Assembly (NCBI GenBank): GCA_050084515.1
Contig: CM114271.1
Location: forward strand, 13,578,001-13,642,000
Reading direction: 5' to 3'
Source of the DNA: Blasia pusilla
Taxonomy: Eukaryota; Marchantiophyta; Marchantiopsida; Blasiales
DNA length: 64,000 nt
In this document: positions 63,521-64,000 of the stretch, piece after piece
Numbering within the stretch: position 1 is the stretch's first letter
How the letters are laid out: the number at the start of each line of letters is the position of its first letter
Made by a program: the position numbers and the translations under genes
Notes under the pieces: model-generated
Database searches by the model: none
What the model was told of the DNA's origin: nothing
What the model saw: only the letters and a program-made list of their open reading frames with translations

Positions 63521-64000
63521 TGCCAAGGATGTTCATAGAGTAAGAGGACTAGATAAAGTTGTTGCATTGGCATTGCACCAACTGATCCAAAGAAAAAGGG
63601 AGGCACAAAAGAGGTTAATGCTATTGTGTTTGCGGTGACCCTTTGAGTTCAGGTATGTGAGTTCAGAGTGATGTTGTGCACTTTACTTTGAAGTTGTTGA
63701 AGAATCATAATGTATTTGAAAGGGTGGTTAAATTTTCTTGTTGATTGTGATTGTAGAGACCACATATGAGGCCTCGGCCATTGTAGACAAACGCCAGGGT
63801 AGGACATCACGAAGATGCAATTTGGAGGCCACGGTAGTTTCAGAAGAGAATGAGGACATTGCAAGGATGTTGGTGGTGGACCACTGGAGTTGGATCATTT
63901 GGATCTTCTGCAAAAGCCAACGGTGGTGAGAGAGGCTACCAAGCCGGTGTTGAAATAATATGTTGTGCCTCCATTACAGCAATTGATGTCACACGAGAAT
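63521..64000. other. Window edge, continuation of the CACTA-like region
   Basis: Short frames only. The right end of the presumed CACTA element is not in the window. Confidence 0.3.

Overview
This is a plant nuclear window, dominated by mobile elements. Genes are split by GT-AG introns, there is no bacterial operon structure, and the recognisable host genes are plant-type: an ALE2-like receptor kinase, an LRR receptor, a GT92 protein and a proteasome assembly chaperone. A cellulose-synthase-like GT2 fragment of bacterial type and a Ty3/gypsy element carrying a DNA methyltransferase both suggest a seedless land plant (moss, lycophyte or fern) or a close relative. That placement is inference; no marker in the window fixes the species.

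Layout. 1.5-6.2 kb: a decayed autonomous Helitron (HUH/Y2 Rep plus PIF1-type helicase). 7.1-10.7 kb: a decayed non-LTR reverse transcriptase gene with an N-terminal zinc finger and a restriction-like C-terminal domain. 10.94-15.01 kb: a gene-capturing Helitron on the minus strand holding a GT2 fragment and a GT92 fragment. 15.1-21.2 kb: the only gene that reads intact, a seven-exon proteasome assembly chaperone 2 gene (273 codons). Its third intron is swollen to 3.7 kb by 3' ends of two LINE families. 21.2-27.8 kb: no recognisable gene. 27.8-29.1 and 39.2-39.65 kb: two decayed copies of an ALE2-like receptor kinase on either side of a 9-10 kb Ty3/gypsy element. 40.5-42.1 kb: a cluster of short Helitrons. 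44-46.1 and 52.4-54 kb: two longer copies of LINE-A, each ending in a long CT microsatellite. 46.2-46.7 kb: a gypsy gag fragment folded as an inverted repeat. 57.2-64 kb: CACTA-like ends and transposase remnants, a broken LRR receptor gene and a small LTR with a primer binding site.

The most notable object is the gypsy element (minus strand, 29.2-39.2 kb). Between protease and reverse transcriptase it encodes a cytosine-C5 DNA methyltransferase domain; motif I, the catalytic PCQ motif, motif VIII and the C-terminal motifs can all be read. Downstream of integrase it encodes a PHD finger. Such a retroelement could both read chromatin and write DNA methylation. This copy is dead (many stops, altered catalytic residues). 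To my knowledge methyltransferase-bearing retrotransposons have been described in charophyte algae and dinoflagellates.

Second in interest is the gene-capturing Helitron, whose 5' terminus lies 110 bp upstream of the chaperone start codon, so it may now supply promoter or 5' UTR sequence. All calls come from reading the sequence; no database search was possible.
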